The position numbers and the translations under genes were made by a program. This document shows, piece by piece, positions 44,775-53,504 of a DNA stretch of 64,000 nt; the first letter of the stretch is position 1; every line of letters begins with the position of its first letter. Where the stretch lies: the NCBI RefSeq assembly GCF_022012415.1, contig NZ_JAKLTR010000001.1, positions 558,001-622,000 of the forward strand. The letters run 5' to 3'. The notes beneath the pieces are model-generated. The model searched no databases. It had not been told where the DNA came from and saw only the letters and a list, made by a program, of their open reading frames with translations. This DNA is from Terrimonas ginsenosidimutans. GTDB taxonomy: Bacteria; Bacteroidota; Bacteroidia; Chitinophagales; Chitinophagaceae.

Positions 44775-46100
44775 ATGAAAAACTGTCTTATTTCGATTTT
44801 TAAAAATTTAGCAATATTCCTGGTCTTTCTAACTAGTAGTGAGGATTGCTTGGCCCAGCCTTATAAAGCCGGGCAAAAGGTCCCGGAGTTTTCGAGTGAT
44901 CAAATGTATAACTACACGTCATCGCTCTTTAAGTTATCAGACATAAAGAAAAAATGGGTGCTCCTGGATTTTTGGGGAACTGGATGTGCGAGCTGTATTG
45001 GGAACTTTGCCAAAATAGAGAGGATACAAAAGAAGTTTGACAATGACCTTCAGGTGATTTTGGTAAACAGGCAATCATTGGACTCAACGACAAAGTTTTT
45101 TCAGAAGAAGAAAAAAATAATTAAGCCTGACGTTCCATACATTACAGACGATCAACAGTTAAGTAGCTTCTTTCCTCACGAAGCTATTCCTTTTTTTGTG
45201 TTGTTGGATGAGAATAGAAATGTCAAGGGGTTTCCCGAACTTAACTACGTTACAGAAAAGACATTCGAACTTTTGATTGACAGTGGTATAGTACAATTAG
45301 GCGTTGAAGGGAGTAAAAGATTGCCCAGAAATGGGACCTTACTTGAATTACTTGATTCTTCCAACCGAAACCAATTGCAATCTTATTTTATGGTTACTGG
45401 AGAGTTGAAGGGTTTTGGTGGCGTAAAACTGGATATGATCGGTGGATCTTCAATACCAAACAGGATATGCCAATATAACGGATCGGTCGCGGAGATAATA
45501 AGCGTTACGTTGAGCCGTGACAGAGAGCCCTATAAGAAAAGTGCGTTTATAATAGAGTCAACGCGTAAAAAAGAATTTCAAAGACCTGTCGATATAACCG
45601 AGTTCGATATCTGGAGAAAGAAGAATTTGTATTGCATAGATATGCTTGTAAATTCTCAACAAGCACCAGATCTCAGAAAAATATTCGTTAACAAGGTTGC
45701 AGACTATTTCAATATTATTCTTTCAAGGGAAAAACGTGTTGTTCCGTGTTATGTTTTAAAAAGAAAAAACAAGAAAAGCATTTCATCTGTGAATCGTGAT
45801 GTTCAACAGAGCTCGTCAGGGATTAAAGAAGATAGAAAACTATTTTTGTTGAAGGATCAACCGTTTTCGGAGTTTGTTGATATCCTAAAGTTATATTTTG
45901 ATGCTCGTGTTGTGCAGAAGCCGTTTGTTGATGACAGCGGCATAAAAGGAAACGTGAGTATGGAAGTGGATATGTCGGTTTTCGACAAGTTTCAGAAGAC
46001 CAGATTTTCAAATGCAAATGAGGAACTGGCAAAGTACGACCTGATCATAGTTGAAGAAGATCGCCTCGTCAATGTACTTGTGATCAAAGATAAAAAGTAA
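44775..46100 (+). CDS. TlpA-like exported thioredoxin-fold protein with extra C-terminal domain
   Basis: A 441-residue exported protein (signal peptide to CLAQ). The N-terminal half (about 30-155) is a TlpA/AhpC-type thioredoxin fold with the redox pair Cys71-Ala-Ser-Cys74 (WGTGCASCIGN) and the cis-Pro region HEAIPFFVLL. The C-terminal part (about 350-440: LLKDQPFSEFVDILKLYFDARVV, ANEELAKYDLIIVEEDRLVNVLVI) resembles an STN-like small domain. It would reduce or isomerise disulphides in the periplasm. It begins one base after the SusD stop, so it belongs to the operon. The gene is notably AT-rich. Confidence 0.85.
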   Translation: MKNCLISIFKNLAIFLVFLTSSEDCLAQPYKAGQKVPEFSSDQMYNYTSSLFKLSDIKKKWVLLDFWGTGCASCIGNFAKIERIQKKFDNDLQVILVNRQSLDSTTKFFQKKKKIIKPDVPYITDDQQLSSFFPHEAIPFFVLLDENRNVKGFPELNYVTEKTFELLIDSGIVQLGVEGSKRLPRNGTLLELLDSSNRNQLQSYFMVTGELKGFGGVKLDMIGGSSIPNRICQYNGSVAEIISVTLSRDREPYKKSAFIIESTRKKEFQRPVDITEFDIWRKKNLYCIDMLVNSQQAPDLRKIFVNKVADYFNIILSREKRVVPCYVLKRKNKKSISSVNRDVQQSSSGIKEDRKLFLLKDQPFSEFVDILKLYFDARVVQKPFVDDSGIKGNVSMEVDMSVFDKFQKTRFSNANEELAKYDLIIVEEDRLVNVLVIKDKK

Positions 46101-46125
46101 AGCAATGGCCATAAGCCATTGCTTT
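46099..46125. terminator. Bidirectional Rho-independent terminator
   Basis: AAAGCAATGGC pairs perfectly with GCCATTGCTTT around CATAA, between the convergent TlpA-like and DUF6520 genes. Confidence 0.85.
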
Positions 46126-46132
46126 ATCTCCT

Positions 46133-46462
46133 TTACTGCTCTTCGACATAGATGATGTCGATCGGGCTGTTTTTCTCACTTGTCTTGACACCGGAACTTG
46201 GCTGTCCAGGAATTACCAACTGGTCATCCCTGTATGCTCTTTCGCATTCGACCTCCGTAAGTAATTCAATGCACTCATTCTGCAAAGTGCGTGCTTCAGC
46301 AGTTTGAGTCGTTGATTCAAAATCAGATGAGTTGTAAGGAGCCGTGAACCAATGCATGTCGCCAGGATCACTTGTTTTGACGGGCTTTTTGTAATCCCCC
46401 GTAAACGCACTCAAACTCAGCGCAACCATCACCACGCAAATGCTCAAAAAATACTTTTTCAT
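46133..46462 (-). CDS. DUF6520-like small exported protein
   Basis: A 109-residue protein with a signal peptide (MKKYFLSICVVMVALSLSAF). The mature part of about 85 residues contains two Cys, 64 and 73 (NEC to VEC), which could form a disulphide, and ends with an acidic tail. It resembles the DUF6520 family of small exported Bacteroidota proteins, which lack known function. It lies next to and on the same strand as the MauE/DoxX protein (downstream of it by about 57 bp), and faces the TlpA-like gene convergently. It could be a substrate of those redox proteins; that is inference. Confidence 0.6.
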   Translation of the reverse strand: MKKYFLSICVVMVALSLSAFTGDYKKPVKTSDPGDMHWFTAPYNSSDFESTTQTAEARTLQNECIELLTEVECERAYRDDQLVIPGQPSSGVKTSEKNSPIDIIYVEEQ

Positions 46463-46519
46463 AATTGTTTAATTTAATTCCTGATAATTGATTGCCTACT
46501 TTTTTATACAGGTGTTCGG

Positions 46520-46960
46520 CTATGCCTGCGTTATTGCAACAACAAGTTTTTTCTTTTCCAGTCGTATCCCCCACCATGAAATGGCCATGAAGAATACATT
46601 GAAGAACAAATGCTGAACCCAGCTCATCTTCCTGATCACACCGCCACATGAACATGGCAGGTGCGGTGTGAACAGGATCATGTACCCGATATACAATGTG
46701 AACAGGAGCATTAATGCAAATGACAACCTGAAACCGGAAAGCCGCCATGCAGGATTGAATAGCAACACGCTCACCGCAATCTCGATCACCGGCACTGCCC
46801 AGGACACCGGCAATGCTACCTGCTTCAGCAATGGTGATTTTGCCAGCACCATTACAAACCGTTCGTGCTCATTGATCTTCGATACAGCGGTGTAGAGAAA
46901 CAACAGCAGGAGCAGCGCCGCGAGGATCTCTATTATGACAGATCTTGTTTTCATTTGCAT
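46520..46960 (-). CDS. MauE/DoxX-family membrane protein
   Basis: About 146 residues from MQMKTRSVIIEILAALL; a frame to 47023 adds 21 doubtful residues. Four membrane helices are evident (IIEILAALLLLLFLYTAV, ALPVSWAVPVIEIAVSVLLF, LSFALMLLFTLYIGYMILF, LFFNVFFMAISWWG). A periplasmic loop carries the CSCGG motif (Cys103, Cys105) found in MauE-type redox membrane proteins, which pass electrons to periplasmic thioredoxins. It lies upstream of the DUF6520 gene on the same strand and near the TlpA-like protein, suggesting a disulphide or redox pathway. Confidence 0.82.
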   Translation of the reverse strand: MQMKTRSVIIEILAALLLLLFLYTAVSKINEHERFVMVLAKSPLLKQVALPVSWAVPVIEIAVSVLLFNPAWRLSGFRLSFALMLLFTLYIGYMILFTPHLPCSCGGVIRKMSWVQHLFFNVFFMAISWWGIRLEKKKLVVAITQA

Positions 46961-47154
46961 AAAACAAAGGTGAAGCATAATCCCGCCAACAGGATTTATC
47001 AATCGGGAGTAAAAGTTTTTCAATCGGGAGTAATAGTATTCCGTTCAGGACATTTTAAGGGTTTGGGCTTAGCTGAATGTAAGTAGATCACGCATCGCAA
47101 GTAAGCTGAGCGCCGGGCATGCCTCTTCTTTAAGTCAACTTAAGAAATCGCCAG

Positions 47155-47205
47155 AATAGATTCCCGCAGATCTACGCTGATCAACCCACAGGGACGCAGA
47201 TCAGC
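47155..47205. repeat. Degenerate CGCAGATC-type repeat
   Basis: Units CCCGCAGATC, TACGCTGATC, CCCACAGGG and ACGCAGATCAG follow one another with a period near 10-11 bp. No gene is seen in the 379-bp gap between the MauE and metallopeptidase genes (46961-47339) apart from this repeat. Confidence 0.5.
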
Positions 47206-47339
47206 AGGCACTTTATGTCTATGAATGGGAGAGATTTCTTTCAGTTGAGGCTGTGATGAGGGCGGCGGCGCTCCTACTCAATATTTGGTATTTCCCGCTG
47301 TTTTCTGTTCCCCGATTTTTACCGGACAAACACAAAACC

Positions 47340-48137
47340 ATGAAATATGCTATCATCGCAGTGCTCGGTCTGTTAATACTGAGCAGCTGCAGCAAGTCTG
47401 ATAAAAAGATCGAAGAACCAGCAAAGACAGGCGTTACTACACCACCCTCCTCACTCGGGCTGAATAGTTTTTACAAAAAATACCTTGATGCGGGTGGTAT
47501 TCCTGTTGTTAGCTCGGCACAGGTGGCGGATGAAGCATTGATCAGGGCGAGAGATATTATCAACAGCATGGTCAGTAAGATCCCATCTGAGAAACAGAAA
47601 ATGATCCAGAATAAACTGCGGGTTGGGATCATCGGGATCAATGAAAAGCCGACAGATATGCCAGAATACAGCGATCTGTATACTGCGTTTCCGGGAACGG
47701 ACTGGAATAATCGAGCCCGTGCATATGGTGCAACAGTAGATCGTCCGCTTACAACAAACTGCGAAGAGAATATGCTTTGCAAAGGAACAAGTGACAGGTA
47801 TAAAGGAGAAGAGATCCTTACGCATGAATTTGCACATGCTATCCATGAGTTGGGGATCCGGTTTACTACGCCCGGCTTTGACGCGCAATTACAGGCTGCA
47901 TTTAATAACGCTGTGTCCAAAAATCTTTGGGCAAATACGTATGCCAGGGCTGATGTCCGCGAGTACTGGTCAGAAGGTGTGCAATGCTGGTTCAACAGCA
48001 ACCTGGAAGCGATCCCGGCGGATGGTGTGCATAACCAGATCAATACAAGAGCGGAATTGAAAGCGTATGATCCAACTTTACATGATCTGATCAGCAAGTA
48101 TTTTACGAGCGATGATAAGAAGCATGGCTGCTATTGA
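47340..48137 (+). CDS. Zinc metallopeptidase-like lipoprotein
   Basis: A 265-residue lipoprotein from MKYAIIAVLGLLILSSC, with the lipidated Cys17. A zinc-binding HEFAH motif at residues 162-166 is followed by EYWSEGVQ (Glu208, Glu211), which fits a gluzincin arrangement where a downstream Glu is the third ligand. Four further cysteines include the pair in TNCEENMLC. The architecture resembles the anthrax lethal factor-type or other secreted M-class peptidases, but the family is not certain. It should act on the periplasmic or outer face. It is monocistronic. Confidence 0.78.
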   Translation: MKYAIIAVLGLLILSSCSKSDKKIEEPAKTGVTTPPSSLGLNSFYKKYLDAGGIPVVSSAQVADEALIRARDIINSMVSKIPSEKQKMIQNKLRVGIIGINEKPTDMPEYSDLYTAFPGTDWNNRARAYGATVDRPLTTNCEENMLCKGTSDRYKGEEILTHEFAHAIHELGIRFTTPGFDAQLQAAFNNAVSKNLWANTYARADVREYWSEGVQCWFNSNLEAIPADGVHNQINTRAELKAYDPTLHDLISKYFTSDDKKHGCY

Positions 48138-48280
48138 GTGCAGATCCCAATAAGACATTCCTGTGAATAACAATAGTTACGTCAACAACGGATCATTATC
48201 CAAACCGTAAAGGGCCAATTGCCATATGAAGTGTGTGTGGAACCTGTGTGCCGGGGCCGTTTGGGAAGCTCGTTTCTTAA

Positions 48281-48337
48281 CTTTCGTACCGTCCTTACGG
48301 GTTTATCTTACCGGAATGTGTAAGGACGGTATGAAAG
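48281..48337. repeat. 18-bp inverted repeat after the metallopeptidase gene
   Basis: CTTTCGTACCGTCCTTAC (48281-48298) is complementary, with one mismatch, to 48320-48337 around a 21-nt loop. There is no T-run, so termination is not clear. It sits between two convergent genes. Confidence 0.6.
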
Positions 48338-48359
48338 TCTTTGTCAGATCGCCCTGGTT

Positions 48360-48725
48360 TTATTTTTTCGATGCTAACCTGAAGTCGACCCTCTTCAGAA
48401 CATACTTCGATGTATCCGAATAGCGCTTCACCGCATTGTTTAATTGCTTTTTCGCATCTGCCTTTGAGAAGTAATAATTGAAGTCGCTTGTGACCTTTGT
48501 TTCTCCAGCTTCCTGATTCACCCAATTTGCCCATTCATGAGCCGGTTGCCAGCCAGCCGTGTCCGACGCGGGAATGGCATAGAGAGGGGAAATTCTGACA
48601 ACCTTTTTTCCGGAGGAATTCATTGTCCTGGAATCACAGAAATAATAGATGTAGTTTTTAGTGGTAAATGAACTGATCGCAACGCTGGCGACCGCCATGA
48701 TCAGCAGTGTGTAAATGATCTTCAT
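48360..48725 (-). CDS. Small exported protein, unknown
   Basis: A 121-residue protein with an N-terminal hydrophobic signal (YTLLIMAVASVAISSF). The mature domain has one Cys and reads PLYAIPASDTAGWQPAHEWANWVNQEAGETKVTSDFNYYFS, but no family is recognised. It is convergent to the metallopeptidase gene. Length and composition resemble the other small secreted proteins in this window. Confidence 0.6.
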   Translation of the reverse strand: MKIIYTLLIMAVASVAISSFTTKNYIYYFCDSRTMNSSGKKVVRISPLYAIPASDTAGWQPAHEWANWVNQEAGETKVTSDFNYYFSKADAKKQLNNAVKRYSDTSKYVLKRVDFRLASKK

Positions 48726-48963
48726 ACCGGGAATTTATATGGTTAAGAATTAATAATACCCTTACACCGATCTTTTGACACCAGAGCTAAAATATCGAAT
48801 TTCAAACGGATTAAAAATGGCAGGATTTATTTTATACTTTTCTTACCAATTAGGTCAAGATGATGCCGGTTGTAAAGCGCGGGTAAGGCTGTCGGCAGGC
48901 GGAGTCGATTACTTGTATACTACTTTTAATAAAGGCTGATAAAGCAATGTGCGGAGAGCCGAT

Positions 48964-49350
48964 TCAAAACCCCAGCTCTTCTACCGGATCCCAAAAATGT
49001 TTTTCGAGATCCACGACCTTATTCTCTCTGACATTTATTCCTTCCTTCTTTAGCAAAAGCTCCATCTTATTGCCACCAAAATGAGCGGCACCACTTAACA
49101 TTCCAAGCCTGTTCACCACACGGTGTGCAGGTATAGGAGGTTTTACTTTCCCTGCACCGTTCATGGCCCAGCCAACCATTCTTGCCGAAAGCTTTGTTCC
49201 AAGACAAGCGGCAATGGCACCATAAGAAGTGACTTTTCCTTTTGGGATCTGCCGGGCCACTTCATACACCAGTTCGAAGAAGTTTTCATCCCGTTTGCCT
49301 GAAGGCTTGACGGGTTTTAATTTTCCTGCAACTTTCTTTTTAGTGGCCAT
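48964..49350 (-). CDS. Alkyltransferase-like protein (MGMT fold without the active Cys)
   Basis: A 128-residue protein with the MGMT DNA-binding domain (FFELVYEVARQIPKGKVTSYGAIAACLG, RMVGWAMNG). The usual active-site PCHR is PAHR here (PPIPAHRVVNRLGMLSG), so it cannot transfer alkyl groups. Such ATL proteins bind O6-alkylguanine and flag it for nucleotide excision repair. The N-terminal lysine-rich extension (ATKKKVAGKLKPVKP) may bind DNA. It is followed by the DUF5522 and trmB genes on the same strand. Confidence 0.88.
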   Translation of the reverse strand: MATKKKVAGKLKPVKPSGKRDENFFELVYEVARQIPKGKVTSYGAIAACLGTKLSARMVGWAMNGAGKVKPPIPAHRVVNRLGMLSGAAHFGGNKMELLLKKEGINVRENKVVDLEKHFWDPVEELGF

Positions 49351-49392
49351 AGATATAATTGAAGGGTCGAATGAGTGCGTTCGGGGAAGACA

Positions 49393-49605
49393 CTAGCTAT
49401 CTTTCTTCGTTCCAGTGTTCTGTTCTTCCGCTCTTTTCTTTAGCAACGCTGACTTCTTCGGTTCGAATACATTTTCGTAGTCGAATGGGCAGTGTTTGCA
49501 GCCGTTGCCGCAACAGTATCCCCGGGCCAGGTGGAACTTCTCGGTCAGGACAAAAAGCCCCTGCTCATTTTTATAATAATGTTCACCTTCAATCCACTGT
49601 TGCAT
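49393..49605 (-). CDS. DUF5522 small cysteine protein
   Basis: A 70-residue protein with the conserved core LARGYCCGNGCKHCPFDYENV, four Cys in a CC-x3-C-x2-C pattern that suggests metal or Fe-S binding. The family is frequent in Bacteroidota and of unknown function. Its start lies inside the end of the trmB gene upstream, so it is co-translated. It may act in RNA modification together with TrmB, which is inference from the overlap only. Confidence 0.85.
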   Translation of the reverse strand: MQQWIEGEHYYKNEQGLFVLTEKFHLARGYCCGNGCKHCPFDYENVFEPKKSALLKKRAEEQNTGTKKDS

Positions 49606-50296
49606 CTTTCAGGATTTGCTTCAATTCCTCATCTTTATCTTTCCCCGGTAAAATGGCAGGAAGAGAAAAGCTGAGATAGTGAATACGGTTGCTTTGTGCG
49701 ATATCGAGCGATTCGTAATGTGTTTTGATCTTAAGATCTTCTGATAATTCCGGCTGCTTATACACGTTGTCATAATCCGCATGCAAAGTGCAGCCGAACA
49801 TTTCTATGACAAGTTTCGTGAACTGGTAAAGCTCAGGACTGTCTGTTTTCAGGTGTATTTTACCGCCGGGAATCAATACCTGTTGATATAACCGAAGGAA
49901 CTTCGGGTGTGTCAGGCGCTTTTTCGTTTTTGACCAGCGAAGTTGCGGATCAGGGAATGTGATCCAGATCTCCTGTACTTCACCCGGTGCAAAGTACTCA
50001 CCGATCTTATCAATATGAGTTCGGAGGAAGCCAATATTTGTGAGTTGATGTTGCAATGCTTTCTTCGCGCCAACCCATATCCGGTTACCTTTAAGGTCAA
50101 CGCCTATAAAATTTCTTGATGGATAAAGCAATCCAAGCCCTACCGCATACTCTCCTTTACCACACGCAAGCTCCAGCGTGATGCCATTTTTGTTATTGAA
50201 AAAGCTATCCCATTTGCCGGCCATTCCTTCCGGGTATTGCAGCACATTGGGGAAACCTTTTAACTCTTCAAAGCGAACTAACTTTTTTTGTCCCAT
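49589..50296 (-). CDS. trmB: tRNA (guanine46-N7)-methyltransferase TrmB
   Basis: A 235-residue SAM-dependent enzyme. The SAM-binding loop is TLELACGKGEYAVGLG, followed by NFIGVDLKGNRI, and the family signature ITFPDPQLRWSKTKKRL is a variant of the usual FPDPWPKxRHxKRR. It transfers a methyl group to N7 of G46 in the variable loop of tRNAs. Its 3' end overlaps the DUF5522 gene. A C-terminal ILPGKDKDEELKQIL tail is short. Length and motif order are standard. Confidence 0.93.
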   Translation of the reverse strand: MGQKKLVRFEELKGFPNVLQYPEGMAGKWDSFFNNKNGITLELACGKGEYAVGLGLLYPSRNFIGVDLKGNRIWVGAKKALQHQLTNIGFLRTHIDKIGEYFAPGEVQEIWITFPDPQLRWSKTKKRLTHPKFLRLYQQVLIPGGKIHLKTDSPELYQFTKLVIEMFGCTLHADYDNVYKQPELSEDLKIKTHYESLDIAQSNRIHYLSFSLPAILPGKDKDEELKQILKDATVD

Positions 50297-50394
50297 GAGG
50301 CTGCAAAGTTACGGTTTTGAAAATCCATTCGCATCCGGCATTGGGTTTGAACTATTATCATAAGCAAAATCGATTGTTTAATAAAATCAGATGT

Positions 50395-50994
50395 ATGAAA
50401 ATCAATCAATTAAGAACAGCGGTTCAGGGAATGGCCACCGTATTCGGATTTTCCCTTTTAATGGTTGCCTGTAATAACTCAGATGAATCGGCAAATAATT
50501 CCACAACGGCTAATAGTGAATCAGCCGCAAAGGATTCAATGGATAAAGCGACTGGTTCCGGTGCTACAACGCCTTCAGGCAGTACAACCGTAGCCGCTAA
50601 AAAGAAAGGCCGTGCATCTGCTGCTGCGATGGCAGCTGAAGATGAAAAAGTGAAAATTGAAAAAGATAAGATGGGGATCTATACCCGTGCAGAAGTAGCG
50701 CCTACGTATGCAGGGGGATATCCAAACATCGAAAGTTATATCCAGGATAACATTGAATACCCACAGAATGCGATTGACAATACAATAGAAGGTACCGTTC
50801 AGGTTCAGTTTGCTGTTGATGAGAATGGCAAAGTGACCAATGTGTCTACTGTTGGAAATAAGTTGGGATATGGCCTGGAGGAAGAAGCGATCAAAGTAGT
50901 TTCCAACATGCCTAAATGGACTCCCGGTAAGGTGAAAGGCAAAGCCGTGAAAACCTGGAGAACGCTTCCTATTACGTATCAACTTGAATCCTAA
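50395..50994 (+). CDS. Lipoprotein with a TonB C-terminal domain
   Basis: About 199 residues from MKINQLRTAVQGM. A lipoprotein signal ends at Cys22 or so (SLLMVACNNSD), then a Ser/Ala/Lys-rich linker of about 75 residues (low complexity), and a TonB-C domain at about 105-198 (YIQDNIEYPQNAIDNTIEGTVQVQFAVDENGKVTNVSTVG, EEAIKVVSNMPKWTPGK). Unlike TonB it has no inner-membrane anchor. Such proteins are common in Bacteroidota and may transmit proton-motive force, or bind outer-membrane TonB boxes. A hairpin terminator follows. Confidence 0.85.
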   Translation: MKINQLRTAVQGMATVFGFSLLMVACNNSDESANNSTTANSESAAKDSMDKATGSGATTPSGSTTVAAKKKGRASAAAMAAEDEKVKIEKDKMGIYTRAEVAPTYAGGYPNIESYIQDNIEYPQNAIDNTIEGTVQVQFAVDENGKVTNVSTVGNKLGYGLEEEAIKVVSNMPKWTPGKVKGKAVKTWRTLPITYQLES

Positions 50995-51044
50995 CCCTGA
51001 TAAACTCTTCGATATAAGAGTTGAGGATGTGTAGAAAGAATGAG

Positions 51045-51062
51045 GCCCGGTGTTAGCCGGGC
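51045..51062. terminator. Rho-independent terminator
   Basis: GCCCGG-TGTTAG-CCGGGC stem with the T-rich run TTCATTTATTT, between the TonB-C lipoprotein and DUF3078 genes. Confidence 0.7.
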
Positions 51063-51089
51063 TTCATTTATTTAAGAATGCGATGTCGT

Positions 51090-52019
51090 TTAAAATTTCA
51101 CCAGAAAACCAGCGCCTACTACTGACTTAAGCTGCGTTCTCGCTCCTTCTTTAGCCGGTCCGAATAAGCGGACATCGTCATCATAGATCATGTCGAGACT
51201 GTATGTCAGAGAAAGTATGCGGGTAAGTTTTACATTAAGCACGTTTGTAAAGAATACGTCTACATTCTTTGCTTTTGATTTATAGTTTGAAAAAAGATCG
51301 AGGCGCCCTTTATAGCTCAGGATCTTGTTAAAGTCTTTGATATAGTTCGCAGAAGCAAATGCTCCGATTTCGTTCCGTGAGTGTTTGCCCGGATCAACGC
51401 CATAGTCGCCACGCGACGATAAAGTATCATCCAGCACGATTGTCCAGCGTGAAGTAACGGGAGATATAAAAAATGAGAATGAAGGAGCTGGTTTATAATC
51501 AAAACCTGGGCTCACCAACACGTAAGCCGGAGATAGAATGGTTGAGGCAAATGTGCGCGTATCATTGGCATAGGTATAGCCGTCAAATAACTGTGAACGG
51601 AAGTTGAACAGTCCTGAGATATTCCATTTTGAACCCAATGCATAACCATACTTGGAAACGATATCGATCCTGTCATCGTTCTTGCGAGATCCCAGGCTGG
51701 TGGTGTTTACATAACCAAAGTTGAAATCGAGTGTATTGTCCCAGCTGTGTTTTCCATTTTTGTAGAATCCATAAAGGTTCACAACGGTATTAATTGCCAG
51801 CGAGAAATCGTCGCCACCCGCAGCCCAGTTGCTCAATGAGCCCTGTGAGATATTAAGACCAGCGCTTCCGCCTTTTTTCCATCTTTTTTGTGTTGTGTCT
51901 GCGGCATCTTTTGCAATAGTTCTTTCTGAGTCAGCTTTTAATGCTTTGATCGTTCCATCCTGGGCAAGAGTAGCTGTTGTAATACTACAGATCGTCAAAA
52001 GTGCAAGTATCCTTTTCAT
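51090..52019 (-). CDS. DUF3078 outer-membrane-type protein
   Basis: About 309 residues from MKRILALLTICSI; an upstream TTG at 52037 is in frame, but a TATTTTTG promoter box covers it. It has a signal peptide ending TLAQ. The rest is beta-strand rich (GFYKNGKHSWDNTLDFNFGYV, YALGSKWNISGLFNFRSQLFDGY, LSLTYSLDMIYDDDV) and ends in the aromatic VVGAGFLVKF, typical of outer-membrane barrels of the DUF3078 family. Function is unknown; it may be a porin-like or structural barrel. Confidence 0.85.
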   Translation of the reverse strand: MKRILALLTICSITTATLAQDGTIKALKADSERTIAKDAADTTQKRWKKGGSAGLNISQGSLSNWAAGGDDFSLAINTVVNLYGFYKNGKHSWDNTLDFNFGYVNTTSLGSRKNDDRIDIVSKYGYALGSKWNISGLFNFRSQLFDGYTYANDTRTFASTILSPAYVLVSPGFDYKPAPSFSFFISPVTSRWTIVLDDTLSSRGDYGVDPGKHSRNEIGAFASANYIKDFNKILSYKGRLDLFSNYKSKAKNVDVFFTNVLNVKLTRILSLTYSLDMIYDDDVRLFGPAKEGARTQLKSVVGAGFLVKF

Positions 52020-52598
52020 AAAACTGATTTTGCGCAAAAATAAGGGTTGAGGGATAAATCTATCGGTATTCAGGGTAACATATGTAGAAGGATATTAGCC
52101 TGTGATGCAGGTGTTCAGGCGTGTAAAAAAAGTGAGAGAATTGTTCTGGCAGTGGTTCTATAAAACAGGCCTTCCCGGTCAAATTATAAAATTCGATCGG
52201 GAAGAATCTCTGATGCTACCAATAAATAGTCTTAGCCGGGTGTATTAGGTTACGGATCAAATAGCTTTCCGTTTGTGCCCCGGGCTCTGTTCAGGTATAT
52301 AATGTGTAATTAGCGGGCTCAGACTTCTGTAGTGATGTCTACCAATCTTGCGGCTTCGTCCGCGCCAGGAATAAAGCCTCTCATGTGTGTTATACAATTT
52401 ACGATGATAAATAACGGAAGTCCATACCCTGCCAAGGGTATAATTGTTTGGTCGCGGGAAACAAATGACCTCACTATAATTCAATCAGCTCGTTTTGATA
52501 GCACAATCATCCCATGTTTTAAGCATGATTGCCGTTTAGCACGATCAGGATTAAAAAATTCAATGCCGTTCAGTTAAGAAATCCTTCTACACTAGCTC
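52020..52598. other. Intergenic stretch between DUF3078 and the repeat island
   Basis: A TATTTTTG -7 box at 52035-52042 (minus strand) should drive the DUF3078 gene. Beyond it I see no convincing gene; the short open frames here have no family features. Confidence 0.4.
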
Positions 52599-52703
52599 GA
52601 TGGTCGATGGTCGAGCGCCGCATTGAGATTGAAGCCATTGCTGCTAAACAATAGATATTCACGTAACAGGTCTTTGTATTTCGGCCAACGGTCATCGACC
52701 ATC
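52599..52703. repeat. Inverted pair of 7-bp-unit arrays beside element B
   Basis: GATGGTCGATG at 52599-52609 is complementary to CATCGACCATC at 52693-52703. Units TGGTCGA, TGGTCGA on the left and CCAACGG, TCATCGA, CCATCAA on the right are of 7 bp. The spacer is about 83 bp, as for the pair at 34581-34688. Confidence 0.7.
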
Positions 52704-52756
52704 AAGTAAACTTTCGGGAAAATCCTTGACTAAACGACATTGGTAATAAATTGGGG

Positions 52757-53216
52757 GACGAGTTCTTCAGCATGTGTTACTGATCGTTTATTCATCATAA
52801 TACGTCCGTTATTTTCCCGGGAGATCCTGTGTTTTTCCCATGGATTCGCTTTTGTATAAAGCGATATTTACAGCAGAGAAATTTCTTAGTCACCGTCATT
52901 TTCAGGACTGGTGGAGGAGGGCAGTCCTGAAAAGGGCGGTGCGTTTTTTTTATTGCATCTATGATCAAAAAAAGGAAGAATGAGATAGGAATTGTGGAAT
53001 GATACAATTGAAAAATGGGCGACGACAGTCAAACGTAGCAATGCGGTTGCTGTCGTATACCCATTTCTGACCTGCGCGCGCGGCGATGAATCAGCGCGTG
53101 CGGCGGACGAATGGCTCGTAGCGCGCGACGTGCATATTAGCCCGCTCCCCGGGGAGGCATAGAACCCCGGGACTTACTAAACCTTTCGCGGATATCAACC
53201 TCTGGAACCTCTGAAA
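52757..53216 (-). repeat. Dispersed structured noncoding element, copy B
   Basis: This is the inverted counterpart of 34086-34554. The hairpin stem at 53016-53028 and 53050-53063 has an A-T pair where copy A has G-C, plus a G-T wobble, so pairing is kept. The large hairpin 52891-52941 is identical in sequence and is followed by eight Ts on the plus strand. Copy B differs by small indels that break the frames of the short ORFs found in copy A, which argues against a coding role. It lies in the 2.3-kb gap between the DUF3078 and Lrp genes. Confidence 0.8.
52891..52951 (+). terminator. Terminator-like hairpin inside element B
   Basis: CACCG, internal loop, 12-bp stem TTTTCAGGACTG, 11-nt loop, complementary arm, CGGTG, then CG and eight Ts. 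It is the same hairpin as 34370-34420. Confidence 0.65.
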
Positions 53217-53287
53217 CATAAGGAAGCTCTGGAATCACTGAACTTTTACCCCTTCCTTCGGATCAAGCGTAGAAGTTGTGGGATGGT

Positions 53288-53325
53288 TGTTTAAATGTTT
53301 AATAGTTTAAAAGTTTAAGGTTTTG
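53288..53325 (+). repeat. AT-rich 8-bp array beside element B
   Basis: Units GTTTAAAT, GTTTAATA, GTTTAAAA, GTTTAAG follow one another. They match the array at 34059-34123 beside element A. Confidence 0.6.
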
Positions 53326-53504
53326 CATTATCACTTGTCCACTTACAAGTTTTTAAGCGATAGCAGTCTGATGGGGCACAAAAAACGTGAGTACGCCTTG
53401 AAGCGATATATGCTCCTTAGATACGACATTCTGGCACGCGAAGCCAGCTGATGTGTTGACTGATGATAATCATTCAGGGTCAAATTCCACGTGTTTTTGA
53501 AATG

